This document shows, piece by piece, positions 9,301 through 19,288 of a DNA stretch of 64,000 bases (position 1 is the stretch's first letter; the number at the start of each line of letters is the position of its first letter). The translations under genes were made by a program, and so were the position numbers. The notes under the pieces are model-generated. The model did not search any database and had not been told where the DNA came from. It saw only the letters and a program-made list of their open reading frames with translations. The stretch is taken from the NCBI GenBank assembly GCA_023458755.1, contig JAEWYE010000027.1:62001-126000 (forward strand), read 5' to 3'. The DNA comes from Bacillota bacterium (lineage in GTDB: Bacteria > Bacillota > Clostridia > Oscillospirales > Acutalibacteraceae).

Positions 9301-9698
9301 CGGACAAAAAGCTGCGCATGAACGGCGTTGTGCTTGAAGCCCCGGAAATTATACGCGGTATGGAAGCGAACGCGGCGGGCAAATATATTCCGGTTGCGCT
9401 CAAAGAGGATACAATCGCAAAGCCGGAGCATGTTTTGTCAGAGACCGAAATCAAATATACCGTCCGCTATATCAAAGGGTTGGTTGCCGATATGGAGCAA
9501 ACCCTGCACAACGGCGATGTAGCTGCCCTGCCGCTCACCGGTGATTACGATGCCTGCGCCTACTGCCCGTATTCCGCGGTGTGCGGTCACGAAAAGAACG
9601 ATGAAGGCAGGGAGCGGTTTCGCTGTAACAAGGCGGAGGTTATCAAGCAGCTGGAAGAAAGCATGGGGAAGGGGGAAAATGAAAATGGGCAAGCGTAA
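6345..9698 (+). CDS. addB: ATP-dependent helicase/deoxyribonuclease subunit B
   Basis: 1117 residues. With AddA it forms the RecBCD-like enzyme that resects double-strand breaks and loads RecA. The N-terminal GRAGSGKTHLI is a Walker A motif, a feature of true AddB rather than RexB. The C-terminal nuclease has RYIRVIDYKTGKKEF. Four cysteines (764, 1071, 1074, 1080) have the same C-x2-C-x5-C ending as the Bacillus AddB iron-sulfur cluster that staples the nuclease domain. Start ATG 6345 follows CAGGAGGTG. The end overlaps addA by 14 bases, giving translational coupling. Confidence 0.95.
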   Translation: MLHLILGRAGSGKTHLIRKSLCDLAQQDRQKLMLLVPEQYSFESERAMLRLLGAKDEQKVQVISFTRLADLVFRKYGGLAGRRLDDGGRNILMSLALEQVSAELPLYRKHAQTPELINMMLSASTEMKMCAVTPKALSTAAAAMPDGTLKQKTTELSLIFSAYDALVAQSYLDPLDDLTRLKHLLREQNFFGGYTVMLDSFKGFTVQELDVLEEIIQQADDVYVSLCTDTLDDPENGMGLFSQVRRTAKQVLRLARENGVKVAAPITLESGARFQNVALAALEASAFRVSHLPYTDKTEDVILYDAQHTYDESEFVASSIRRLVMEKGYRYRDFAIIARSLENYRGVLDVALERYQIPYFMDKPRAIDAEPLMHLVLSAFKIVKSGFQSDEIFTYLKTGLTGFSSYEISLLENYTYLWNLTGKKWLQPWNGHPQGFVETLTEHQAKQLEKINELREKAMMPLAEFSQAIQNTNGEGMAKAVYTLLTDIDVPAHLKELSHSLKDSGQTELAEQQLRLWDLLMNILDQTALVLKDTYLSHVRYAELLRLVILAGSISSIPQGLDEVTVGAADRMRPAEPKVVFLVGAVQGEFPLAPGANGVFSDDERRALIALGLPLTSTLEDAAVEERFLAYAAMTSPSERLCISWPGSGISGEAKSASPIVREAKTVLPNLLELNERILPTETFANAQEPAFELAARQWKQNSLVSSTLKAYFSQTGEYAPRMEALERASQKRPAQFADKAKARALFDSGRHISATQIENYHLCRFQYFCRYGLGAKERMPAEMNALEYGSLMHFLLENLFRTFGSEQLNAMNKRELKEKITAAIMQYIEQKMGGSEDKTPRFNFLFGRLADSAQVIISHIAAELAQSEFQPAAYELELKEGTAFPPLTVTLSDGGKVTIDGKIDRVDIMEKNGERYIRVIDYKTGKKEFKLADVLNGINMQMLIYLAAVIENGTFTPAGVLYMPATRPVIVAARGAAEEELQKEADKKLRMNGVVLEAPEIIRGMEANAAGKYIPVALKEDTIAKPEHVLSETEIKYTVRYIKGLVADMEQTLHNGDVAALPLTGDYDACAYCPYSAVCGHEKNDEGRERFRCNKAEVIKQLEESMGKGENENGQA

Positions 9699-12600
9699 CT
9701 GGACACAAGGGCAGCAGGATGCAATAAATGCACGGGGCGGCACACTGCTGGTTTCAGCGGCGGCAGGCTCCGGAAAAACGGCGGTTCTGGTACAGCGTGT
9801 GATTGAACGCCTGACTGATCCCATACATCCGAGCGATGCCGACCATTTGCTCGTTGTTACCTTCACAAAGGCCGCAGCCGCCGAAATGCGTGACCGTATT
9901 TCACAAAGCCTTACCGCGCTTTTGGCGCAGGATCCAACCAATTTGAATTTACAGCGGCAGCAGCTTTTGCTCACACGCGCCAACATCAGCACAATTCACG
10001 GCTTTTGCAGCGAATTGGTGCGTGAGAACTTTTATAAACTGAATATTTCCCCGGATTTCCGAATTTCCGATGACAGCGAAATGGCGCTTCTGCGTGCCGA
10101 TGCCATCACCCGTGTGCTGGAAGATTATTACGCGCGGGAGGACAACGTGTTCTCCGACTTGGTGGAAGCGTTCAGCTCCGACCGTGACGACAGCCGGATT
10201 ATTCAAACGGTTGACCGCCTTTATGATTTTGTGCGGTCGCATCCCTTCCCGCGTAAATGGCTCGCCGAAAAAGCCGCTATGTACCGTCCGGAGGTTCCGG
10301 CAGGGCAGACCGCGTGGGGCGAAACTATGCTCCGCTTTGCGCTGGACGCGGTCGATTACTGCATCTCTGTTACCGCCAATTCCCTTTCACTCATGCATGA
10401 GGATGAAAAAATCAGTGCCGCCTATCAGGAAACTTTCCAGTCCGATTTGGCGGAACTGAACGCCTTGCGTGAGATTATCGCGGGCAAAAACTGGGATGCG
10501 ATCTCCCAACGCGTGAACGGTATCGAGTTTGCCCGCTTAAAGGCTCTGCGCGGTTACAGCGAGGATGAACTGAAAAACCGTCTGACCGGATGCCGCAAGC
10601 AAGTGAAGGATACCGTCGGTAAGATTTCCAAACTGTTCTGCGTTACCGAGCAGGAAAACAGCGAGGATTTGGCGAAGCTTGCCCCCATGGTTGCCAAATT
10701 GTTTGAGATTACCGAAAAATTTGCGGATACGCTGGATGAACTCAAAGCGGAGCGGCGAACTGCCGATTTCGGCGATTTGGAGCATTGGGCGCTTCGCCTT
10801 TTGGTGCGCGACACGCCGTCCGGCTGGGAGCGAACCGAAGACGCAATCGAGTTCAGCCGCCGCTTTGATGAAATTATGGTAGACGAATATCAGGATACGA
10901 ATGAAGCGCAGGATATGCTGTTCCGCGCTATCTCACAGGATGAGCAAAACCTGTTTATGGTCGGCGATGTCAAGCAGAGCATTTACAGCTTTCGTCAGGC
11001 TATGCCGAAGATTTTTTTGGAGCGCCGCAACTCGTTTCCGCCCTATGACCGTGCGCGGGATAAATACCCAGCCTATCTGGTGCTGGATAAAAATTTTCGT
11101 TCCCGCGCGGAGGTAACGGACGCGGTCAATTTCGTGTTCGGACAGCTTATGTCACCCGAAGCGGGCGATATTGCTTATACCGGTCAGGAGAAACTGGTGG
11201 TTGGTGCCGATTATCCGCCGCAGGCGGGCTGTGAAACACAGCTTGAAATTATTGACTCGTCCATCGACGACAGCGACGGCGATGCTATGGAGCTTGTGGA
11301 AAGCCGCCGCATTGCGGAACTGATTGCCGCAACCATTCACAGCGGATTTTTGGTGACGGAGGGCGGCGAACAGCGCCCTGCCACCTACCGGGATTTCTGT
11401 ATACTTCTGCGCAGTTCCGCCAAATACGCTCCGGAGTACGCAAAAGAGCTTCAGCAAAGTGCCATCCCGGCGTGGGCGGATACCACGGGCGGATTTTTTG
11501 CTACCACAGAGGTTGCCGTTATGCTGTCACTTTTGCGCGTCATCGATAACCCGATGCAGGATATTCCGCTTCTCGCGGTGCTTATGAGCCCGATATACGG
11601 CTTTACTGCTGACGATATGGCGGATATCCGGCTAAAAGGGGAAGGACTTTCGCTTTATCTGGCGGTTGTGGCATATGCAAAGGATAGCGATCGTGCAAAA
11701 TCCTTTCTGGAAGAAATCGAGCATTACCGTGTTCTGGCGGCGACCATGCCGTCCGACGCGCTTATCAATCTGCTTTACCAAAAAACAGGCTACCTTAATA
11801 TGGTGCAAACCATGCAAAACGGCGACCTGCGTCTTGCTAACCTGCGCCTTTTGCTTGAATACGCGAAAAAGTACGAAGGCTCCGGCTACAACGGACTTTC
11901 CGGCTTCATTCGCTTTATTGACCGCCTGCAAAAACAGCAGGCCGATTTGGCACCCGCATCCACTATTTCCGAGTCAGCAAACGTTGTGCGTGTCATGAGT
12001 ATTCATAAGTCAAAGGGACTCGAATTTCCCATTTGTATCATCGCTGGCTGTTCACGCCGCTTTAACAAGGAGCAGGGGGACGCGCTTTTGCATCCGACAC
12101 TTGGTTTGGGTGTAAAGCTGAAAAATAACGAAACACTCAGCCGCTACACCACGCTTCCGCGCGAAGCAATCGCGCTCGAAACGGACCGCGAATCCATGTC
12201 CGAGGAGCTTCGCATTTTGTATGTCGCCATGACGCGCGCAAAAGAAAAGCTGATTCTGCTTACCACCGTAAAAGATTTGGACAAAACACTCGGTGGTCTG
12301 GCGGCACAGCTTACCTCTCAGCAGCAGGTTGCGCCCTATGTGGTGCGCAGTGCATCCAGCCTTTCCGACTGGCTTTTGTTCTGTGCTTTGCGCCACCCGA
12401 GCGGGAACAAATTGCGCGAACGCGCACTGGCACAGGAAGATATTGTCTGCCGCGATACACAGCAGGACTGGGTAATCCATATTTCCGCGCCTCCGGCACA
12501 ATTGGAGCAGTCAAAAGTCACAACGGCGGAGGAATCCGTTCCGCCGGATGAAAAATTGCTGCAAACGCTGAAAGAAAATATTGAGTACGTATATCCGTAC

Positions 12601-13221
12601 GCTGAACTGAGCGAAATTCCGGCAAAAGTGGCGGCTTCCGAGCTGGCGGCGGAGGAGTTTTCCGAGGAGTTCGCCGCTCTGTCCCGTCCGGCGTTTCTGG
12701 GAAGTTCCGGTTTAACCCCGGCGGAGCGCGGCACAGCTCTGCACGCCTATATGCAGTTTGCCGACTATGCCGCCGCAGCGCGGGATACGCAGGCGGAGCT
12801 TGACCGGCTGGTCGCGCAGGGATATTTGAGTACCGAGCAGGGCGCGGCGGTGGACCAAAAGCGCGTGCAGGCGTTTTTTGCGAATAATATTGCAGGGCGT
12901 ATTCTTGCGTCCGCTAACGTGATGCGCGAATTCCGGTTTACGGTGGAAATTCCCGCAAGTATGGTAAAACCGGAATTGAAAGAGCCGTTCGCAAGTCAGC
13001 CGGTCGTGCTGCAGGGTGCGGTAGACTGTGCGTTTGAAGAGAACGGAGCTCTCGTTATTGTCGATTACAAAACCGACAAAACCGCTTCACCGGAAGAACT
13101 TTGGCAGCGCTATCAGCGTCAGCTCAATTTGTACCGCCTTGCCATGCAGCAGTCTATCGGTCTGCCCGTTAAGGAATGCCTGCTTTATTCGTTCCACTTA
13201 AACAGCATTGTGAGAGGTTAA
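9685..13221 (+). CDS. addA: ATP-dependent helicase/nuclease subunit A
   Basis: 1178 residues from ATG 9685 (9679 is the alternative). GGGGG at 9671-9675 spaces best to 9685. It is an SF1A helicase with Walker A in SAAAGSGKTAVL (residues 24-35), the Q-motif region NWTQGQQDAI, DEYQDTNEAQ for motif II, NFRSRAEV, SIHKSKGLEFP, and AMTRAKEKL for motif VI. A RecB-type nuclease at the C-terminus contains ALVIVDYKTDK with the Asp-x-Lys pair. It supplies 3'-5' translocation and one nuclease of the AddAB complex. No lexA-like operator was recognised upstream of the pair. Confidence 0.95.
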   Translation: MGKRNWTQGQQDAINARGGTLLVSAAAGSGKTAVLVQRVIERLTDPIHPSDADHLLVVTFTKAAAAEMRDRISQSLTALLAQDPTNLNLQRQQLLLTRANISTIHGFCSELVRENFYKLNISPDFRISDDSEMALLRADAITRVLEDYYAREDNVFSDLVEAFSSDRDDSRIIQTVDRLYDFVRSHPFPRKWLAEKAAMYRPEVPAGQTAWGETMLRFALDAVDYCISVTANSLSLMHEDEKISAAYQETFQSDLAELNALREIIAGKNWDAISQRVNGIEFARLKALRGYSEDELKNRLTGCRKQVKDTVGKISKLFCVTEQENSEDLAKLAPMVAKLFEITEKFADTLDELKAERRTADFGDLEHWALRLLVRDTPSGWERTEDAIEFSRRFDEIMVDEYQDTNEAQDMLFRAISQDEQNLFMVGDVKQSIYSFRQAMPKIFLERRNSFPPYDRARDKYPAYLVLDKNFRSRAEVTDAVNFVFGQLMSPEAGDIAYTGQEKLVVGADYPPQAGCETQLEIIDSSIDDSDGDAMELVESRRIAELIAATIHSGFLVTEGGEQRPATYRDFCILLRSSAKYAPEYAKELQQSAIPAWADTTGGFFATTEVAVMLSLLRVIDNPMQDIPLLAVLMSPIYGFTADDMADIRLKGEGLSLYLAVVAYAKDSDRAKSFLEEIEHYRVLAATMPSDALINLLYQKTGYLNMVQTMQNGDLRLANLRLLLEYAKKYEGSGYNGLSGFIRFIDRLQKQQADLAPASTISESANVVRVMSIHKSKGLEFPICIIAGCSRRFNKEQGDALLHPTLGLGVKLKNNETLSRYTTLPREAIALETDRESMSEELRILYVAMTRAKEKLILLTTVKDLDKTLGGLAAQLTSQQQVAPYVVRSASSLSDWLLFCALRHPSGNKLRERALAQEDIVCRDTQQDWVIHISAPPAQLEQSKVTTAEESVPPDEKLLQTLKENIEYVYPYAELSEIPAKVAASELAAEEFSEEFAALSRPAFLGSSGLTPAERGTALHAYMQFADYAAAARDTQAELDRLVAQGYLSTEQGAAVDQKRVQAFFANNIAGRILASANVMREFRFTVEIPASMVKPELKEPFASQPVVLQGAVDCAFEENGALVIVDYKTDKTASPEELWQRYQRQLNLYRLAMQQSIGLPVKECLLYSFHLNSIVRG

Positions 13222-13240
13222 AATTAATTTTTGTTGGCAG

Positions 13241-13318
13241 TCCTACATAGCAGTTGCGCGCTCCCGCGCGCAGACAAGAGTGGTGGGGCGGCAAGCCGCC
13301 CCACAGTGACAGAGAACT
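13241..13318 (+). repeat. Composite repeat: family B fused to the tail of family A
   Basis: Starts with the family-B flank CCTACATAGCAGTTGCGCG and core, continues GGGGCGGCAAGCCGCCCC, then switches into ACAGTGACAGAGA, the right end of family A. The expected right end of B (CGCTCCGCTGGGGCG) is missing. Confidence 0.75.
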
Positions 13319-13367
13319 GTATTTGCTACAAAGAGTATTTTAAATATCACAGGAGTGTAGTCTTCGA

Positions 13368-13454
13368 CCTTCGCCCCAGCGGAGCGGAAAGGGCGGCTTT
13401 GCCACCCCCATCCTCCCTATTGGCGCGCGGGAGCGCGCACCAGTTATGTAGAAC
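13368..13454 (-). repeat. Dispersed repeat family B, inverted copy
   Basis: TTCGCCCCAGCGGAGCGGAA, GGGCGGCTTTGCC, then GGCGCGCGGGAGCGCGC and AGTTATGTAGAAC. It faces the composite copy 50 bases upstream. Confidence 0.8.
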
Positions 13455-13495
13455 AGAAATGTTGTTCAATATATTTATGTATTGCAAAATAATTC

Positions 13496-13524
13496 TTGAC
13501 AAACTTCATTCATACTGCTAAAAT
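13496..13524 (+). promoter_or_regulatory. Sigma-A promoter of infC-rpmI-rplT
   Basis: TTGACA at 13496-13501, 17-base spacer, TAAAAT at 13519-13524. The transcript would carry a leader of roughly 185 bases. Confidence 0.85.
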
Positions 13525-13530
13525 AATTTA

Positions 13531-13717
13531 GTAAAACAAAGCGGAGCAATCATGTGTAACGTGTTGTTCTCACCTGTGGGGTATCGTCCGACACGGGTCA
13601 ATATCATTTCTTTCTCTTTTATAGGGTAAGTTTGTATTGATGCGCGGGCGGATTCATTCTGCCCGCGCTTTTAGCTTTGTAAAAATGACATACAACGTGT
13701 TTTGGAGGTGCTTAACC
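13531..13717 (+). promoter_or_regulatory. infC leader with transcription attenuator (L20-type autoregulation likely)
   Basis: The leader contains several GC-rich short pairings (around CACCTGTGGGG and GACACGGGTC). It then has a clear intrinsic-terminator hairpin GCGCGGGC / GCCCGCGC (13642-13649 with 13661-13668) followed by TTTTAGCTTTG. A terminator placed before the first gene indicates attenuation. In Firmicutes the infC-rpmI-rplT operon is repressed by ribosomal protein L20 through its leader. That mechanism here is inferred, not shown. Confidence 0.6.
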
Positions 13718-14236
13718 ATTAGCAACAAGGAACTACAGATCAACGATGATATTCGGGATCGGGAAATTCGCGTTATCGATTCAGACGGTTCACAGCTTGG
13801 CGTAATGTCTGCCGCTCAGGCTTTAGACAAAGCCGCTGCCCGTGATTTGGATCTTGTCAAGATTTCGCCGCAGGCGGTTCCGCCGGTGTGCAAAATTATG
13901 GATTACGGCAAGTTCCGTTTTGAACAGGCCAAGCGTGAAAAAGAAGCAAAAAAGAATCAGCGCATTGTTGAAATTAAAGAGATCAGACTTTCTTTAAACA
14001 TTGACACTCACGATTTTAACACCAAGGTCGGCCACGCAACCCGTTTCCTAAACGACGGGGATAAGGTCAAGGTGTCCATCCGTTTCCGCGGTCGTGAGAT
14101 GGGGCATCCTGAGCAGGGTCATGCAATTATGAAACGCTTTGCCGAGGCCCTCTCTGAAATTGCCAACGTTGAAAAGCCGTCAAAATTAGAGGGACGCAAT
14201 ATGCTGATGTTCCTTGCATCCAAACCCGCTAAGTAA
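13718..14236 (+). CDS. infC: Translation initiation factor IF-3 (ATT start codon)
   Basis: 172 residues. The only well-placed start is ATT at 13718, seven bases after GGAGGTG (13704-13710). It gives a protein beginning SNKELQINDDIRDREIRVID, the normal IF3 N-terminus. An in-frame upstream ATG at 13637 would translate the attenuator hairpin and add 27 non-homologous residues, so it is rejected. Domains are the N-terminal IF3 domain (VRVI..GSQLGVM..QALDKA), a lysine-rich linker (KREKEAKKNQRIVEIKEI) and the C-terminal domain with VSIRFRGREMGH. IF3 itself selects against non-canonical starts, so an ATT start gives feedback control, as known in E. coli infC. Confidence 0.9.
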   Translation: MSNKELQINDDIRDREIRVIDSDGSQLGVMSAAQALDKAAARDLDLVKISPQAVPPVCKIMDYGKFRFEQAKREKEAKKNQRIVEIKEIRLSLNIDTHDFNTKVGHATRFLNDGDKVKVSIRFRGREMGHPEQGHAIMKRFAEALSEIANVEKPSKLEGRNMLMFLASKPAK

Positions 14237-14268
14237 TCATCCATCACGAATTAAGGAGGAGCAAAATC

Positions 14269-14466
14269 ATGCCTAAAATTAAGACACACACAGGCGCAAA
14301 AAAACGCTTCAAGATTTCTAAGAACGGAAAGATCATTCGCGCCCATGCCAACAAATCCCACATCTTAAATAAGAAAACCACCAAGCGCAAAAGAGGTTTA
14401 AGACAAACCACCGTAACCGATCAGACCAATGTAGCAAAGGTCAAAAAGCTGATTCCTTACAAATAA
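14269..14466 (+). CDS. rpmI: 50S ribosomal protein L35
   Basis: 65 residues, the normal length. It begins MPKIKTHTGAKKRFKISKNG and is rich in Lys/Arg with the HILNKKTTKRKRGLR signature. Start ATG follows AAGGAGGAG. It is the second gene of infC-rpmI-rplT, 32 bases after infC. Confidence 0.97.
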   Translation: MPKIKTHTGAKKRFKISKNGKIIRAHANKSHILNKKTTKRKRGLRQTTVTDQTNVAKVKKLIPYK

Positions 14467-14512
14467 GGGAAACCGGCAACGAAATATAACCATTAATTGG
14501 AGGTAATATAGA

Positions 14513-14866
14513 ATGGCACGTGTAAAAGGCGCAATGATGACTCGCAAGAGAAGAAAAAAGACGTTAAAGCTTGCGAAAGGCTACTGGGGTTCCAAGAGCA
14601 GACATTTTAAAATGGCCAAACAGGCCGTTATGAAATCCGGCAACTATGCATTTATCGGCCGTAAACATAGAAAGAGAGATTTCCGCCGTTTGTGGATTAC
14701 CCGCATTTCTGCCGCTTGCAAGATGAACGACATGAACTATTCCACGTTCATGAACGGTCTCAAGAAGGCAAATGTCACTCTCAACCGCAAAATGCTTGCT
14801 GAAATCGCTGTTTCCGATGAAGCCGCTTTCAAAGCGCTCACAGAACAGGCAAAAGCCGCACTATAA
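14513..14866 (+). CDS. rplT: 50S ribosomal protein L20
   Basis: 117 residues. It begins MARVKGAMMTRKRRKKTLKLAKGYWG, followed by HRKRDFRRLWITRI and the globular C-terminal half (MNYSTFMNGLKKANVTLNRKMLAEIA). It binds 23S rRNA early in 50S assembly and is the likely autorepressor of this operon through the infC leader. TTGGAGG precedes the ATG. The gene is closed by a strong terminator. Confidence 0.97.
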   Translation: MARVKGAMMTRKRRKKTLKLAKGYWGSKSRHFKMAKQAVMKSGNYAFIGRKHRKRDFRRLWITRISAACKMNDMNYSTFMNGLKKANVTLNRKMLAEIAVSDEAAFKALTEQAKAAL

Positions 14867-14876
14867 TAAGCTGTAA

Positions 14877-14908
14877 TTGCGCTCGGGAGACTCCCGAGCG
14901 CAACTTTT
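14877..14908 (+). terminator. Terminator of infC-rpmI-rplT
   Basis: Perfect 11-bp stem TTGCGCTCGGG / CCCGAGCGCAA with loop AGACT, then CTTTTCATTTTATTT. Confidence 0.9.
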
Positions 14909-14931
14909 CATTTTATTTGGAGATTTTTTTC

Positions 14932-15762
14932 ATGAACCCTCAAGTGATTACCAGCCGCAAAAATGAAAATATTCAGGAAGCCGTTAAACTGATCGGTTCC
15001 GCCGAGTACCGCCATGAACAGGGTCTGTTTGTGGCAGAGGGCGCGCGGCTTTGCCGCGATGCGGCCATCAGCGGGGTTACCGTGCAAAAGGTGTTTTATA
15101 CCGCACAGGCCGAGGAGAAATATCCCGATTATCTGCACAGTATTTTTGAGGCCGCCGGTCACACCAATGTGACGCAAGTGTATCAAATTGAACCCCATGT
15201 CGCGGACGCACTTTCGTCCACCAAAACTTCGCAGGGGATTTTCTGTGTTTGCGCCATGCCTTCCGATGCGGTTGGCTTTGATGACCTGAAAAAGACTGTG
15301 AACGGGCGGCCTTGCCATTACATTGCGCTTGAGAATATCCAGGACCCGGCCAATCTGGGTGCGGTTCTCCGTACCGCCGAAGCGCTGGGCATCAGCGGCG
15401 CACTGCTTATCGGGGTTTGCTGTGATGTTTACAGTCCGAAGGTATTGCGGGCCAGTATGGGCGCGGTTTTCCGTCTGCCGTTTGTATCGGCAGGGGACAT
15501 GCCGGCAGCGGCAAAGCAGCTGCACACGTCAGGATTTTTCACGTACGCGGCGGTTCCGGCGGCGGATGCCCAGCGGGTTACCAATCTTGATTTTTCAAAG
15601 CCTTCCGTTATAGCGGTGGGCAATGAGGGCAACGGCTTAACGCACGAAGCGATAAACGCATGTTCCGCCAAGGTTACCATTCCCATGCTCGGCAGGGCGG
15701 AGTCGCTGAACGCGGCTTCTTCTGCGGCGATTCTCATGTGGGAAATGATGCGAAATTTGTAG
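14932..15762 (+). CDS. TrmH/SpoU family RNA 2'-O-methyltransferase
   Basis: 276 residues from ATG 14932 after TTTGGAGA. An upstream TTG at 14917 lies inside that ribosome-binding site. The N-terminal substrate-binding domain (about 1-110, SRKNENIQEAVKL...FVAEGARLC) precedes a SPOUT knot domain. Motif 1 is ENIQDPANLGAVLRTAEALG, motif 2 VGNEGNGLTHEA and motif 3 IPMLGRAESLNAASSAAI. Such proteins methylate the 2'-OH of rRNA or tRNA using S-adenosylmethionine. The layout is like RlmB/TsnR-type enzymes, with the target unresolved. Location after rplT is common in Firmicutes (YsgA position). Confidence 0.9.
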   Translation: MNPQVITSRKNENIQEAVKLIGSAEYRHEQGLFVAEGARLCRDAAISGVTVQKVFYTAQAEEKYPDYLHSIFEAAGHTNVTQVYQIEPHVADALSSTKTSQGIFCVCAMPSDAVGFDDLKKTVNGRPCHYIALENIQDPANLGAVLRTAEALGISGALLIGVCCDVYSPKVLRASMGAVFRLPFVSAGDMPAAAKQLHTSGFFTYAAVPAADAQRVTNLDFSKPSVIAVGNEGNGLTHEAINACSAKVTIPMLGRAESLNAASSAAILMWEMMRNL

Positions 15763-15801
15763 GGCTGATTTTTACGAAATAAAAACGGAGGTGCAGAAGG
15801 G

Positions 15802-16959
15802 ATGGAATACGACCAGCGTGCTTATTGGGTTTGGCTGCAGCATGCTATGGGCGGCGGCAGTCAAAAGCCGCACCGTATTTTCTCCTATTTTCGCACCCCG
15901 CAGGCTTTTTATGAGGCCGGCGAGCGCGAATGGCGGCTGTTGGGATTTTTAACGCAGAAAGAGATTTCGCTGCTTTCCGGTTATTCGCTGGAGGAAGCCA
16001 CCGCTGTCATTGAGTATTGCGAAAAGGTAGGCCAGCAGGTGCTTACACCGCAAAGTGAAATCTATCCGCAGTGCTTAACGAATATTCACAACCCGCCCTG
16101 TGTACTCTATGTGAAGGGTGAACTGCCGCAGGTTGATTCCAGACCGGCAATCGCGGTGGTCGGAACACGCAACGCCACCAATGCGGGTGTGAAAATTGCC
16201 TTTGAATTCGGTTACCAGCTTGCCAAAGCGGGTGCGGTGGTCGTAAGCGGCGGCGCCTTGGGTATTGATACGGCGGCGCACAAGGGTGCTTTACAGGCGG
16301 GCGGAAAGACCGTCTGCGTTCTGGGCTGCGGCATTGAGTACAATTACTTGATGGATAATGCTTCCCTTCGCGCGGCAATCGCGCAGTCCGGTGCGGTTGT
16401 TTCGGAATATCCGTTCAATATGCCTCCGTCCAGAATGAGCTTTCCTATCCGCAACCGCATTATTTCCGGCCTTTCGGCAGGAACGCTTGTAGTGGAGGCG
16501 GCTGGCAAAAGCGGTTCGCTGATTACCGCGAATCTTGCACTTGAACAGGGGCGGGATGTTTTCGCGATTCCATGCGGAATTGACAATCCGGTCTCCGAGG
16601 GTGTAAACAATCTGATTAAAAGTGGCGCTAAACCGGTTTCTTGCGCCAAAGAAATTTTAGAGGAATATACATACCGTTTTCCCAATACAATTCAGATAAC
16701 GGATGCACATATCAGTCCTGCTGCCGTTGCCGTTCCGGAAAGTAAGCAAAACACACAGCCGCAGCAACTGAATCCGACTGAATTTTCGGCGGACGCGGTC
16801 AAATTGTATGCGAAGCTTACCCCTACTCCGCGGCATATTTCCGAGTTGGAGCAGATGTCCGGATTAACGGCGCAGCAAACACTTTCTGCCATCACCGAGC
16901 TGGAATTGGCAGAAAAAATATGTTCGCAATCCGGCCGACGGTATTGCTTATTCGAATAA
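15802..16959 (+). CDS. dprA: DNA-processing protein DprA/Smf
   Basis: 385 residues, ATG after ACGGAGGTGCAGAAGGG. An N-terminal helical region (about 1-75) leads to the Rossmann-like DprA fold with VVGTRNATNAG, VVSGGALGIDTAAHKGAL and FPIRNRIISGLS, and a C-terminal winged-helix domain (about 325-385). DprA binds incoming single-stranded DNA and loads RecA in natural transformation. It is also kept in many non-competent bacteria. The gene precedes topA, the usual Firmicute order (smf-topA-trmFO). Confidence 0.95.
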   Translation: MEYDQRAYWVWLQHAMGGGSQKPHRIFSYFRTPQAFYEAGEREWRLLGFLTQKEISLLSGYSLEEATAVIEYCEKVGQQVLTPQSEIYPQCLTNIHNPPCVLYVKGELPQVDSRPAIAVVGTRNATNAGVKIAFEFGYQLAKAGAVVVSGGALGIDTAAHKGALQAGGKTVCVLGCGIEYNYLMDNASLRAAIAQSGAVVSEYPFNMPPSRMSFPIRNRIISGLSAGTLVVEAAGKSGSLITANLALEQGRDVFAIPCGIDNPVSEGVNNLIKSGAKPVSCAKEILEEYTYRFPNTIQITDAHISPAAVAVPESKQNTQPQQLNPTEFSADAVKLYAKLTPTPRHISELEQMSGLTAQQTLSAITELELAEKICSQSGRRYCLFE

Positions 16960-17203
16960 AACGTGATAAACTTTGTTAAAATTTGCCGTTTGTATCGGTT
17001 TCGATTTGTTTTGCGGCAGGTTTTAAAAAAGCTTAACATTTCCGGCCTCTTATACGATTATCCAAATTAAAAGTAATATATAAATTAAATCAAAACTTTT
17101 TATTTATGCTTTTTGATGTGGATTATTATTTGAGATTCGTATTATTTTGCAGAGGCAAGCAGTAAAAGATCTATAACATATATGGAAATAGGGTGGTTAC
17201 CAA

Positions 17204-19284
<2,081 letters not shown>

Positions 19285-19288
<4 letters not shown>

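Larger units (their letters stand above)
13222..13495. other. Repeat-filled spacer between addA and the infC promoter
   Basis: It holds a composite B+A repeat (13241-13318) and an inverted family-B copy (13368-13454). No gene and no separate terminator for addA were recognised. The hairpins of the repeats may serve as one. Confidence 0.6.
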
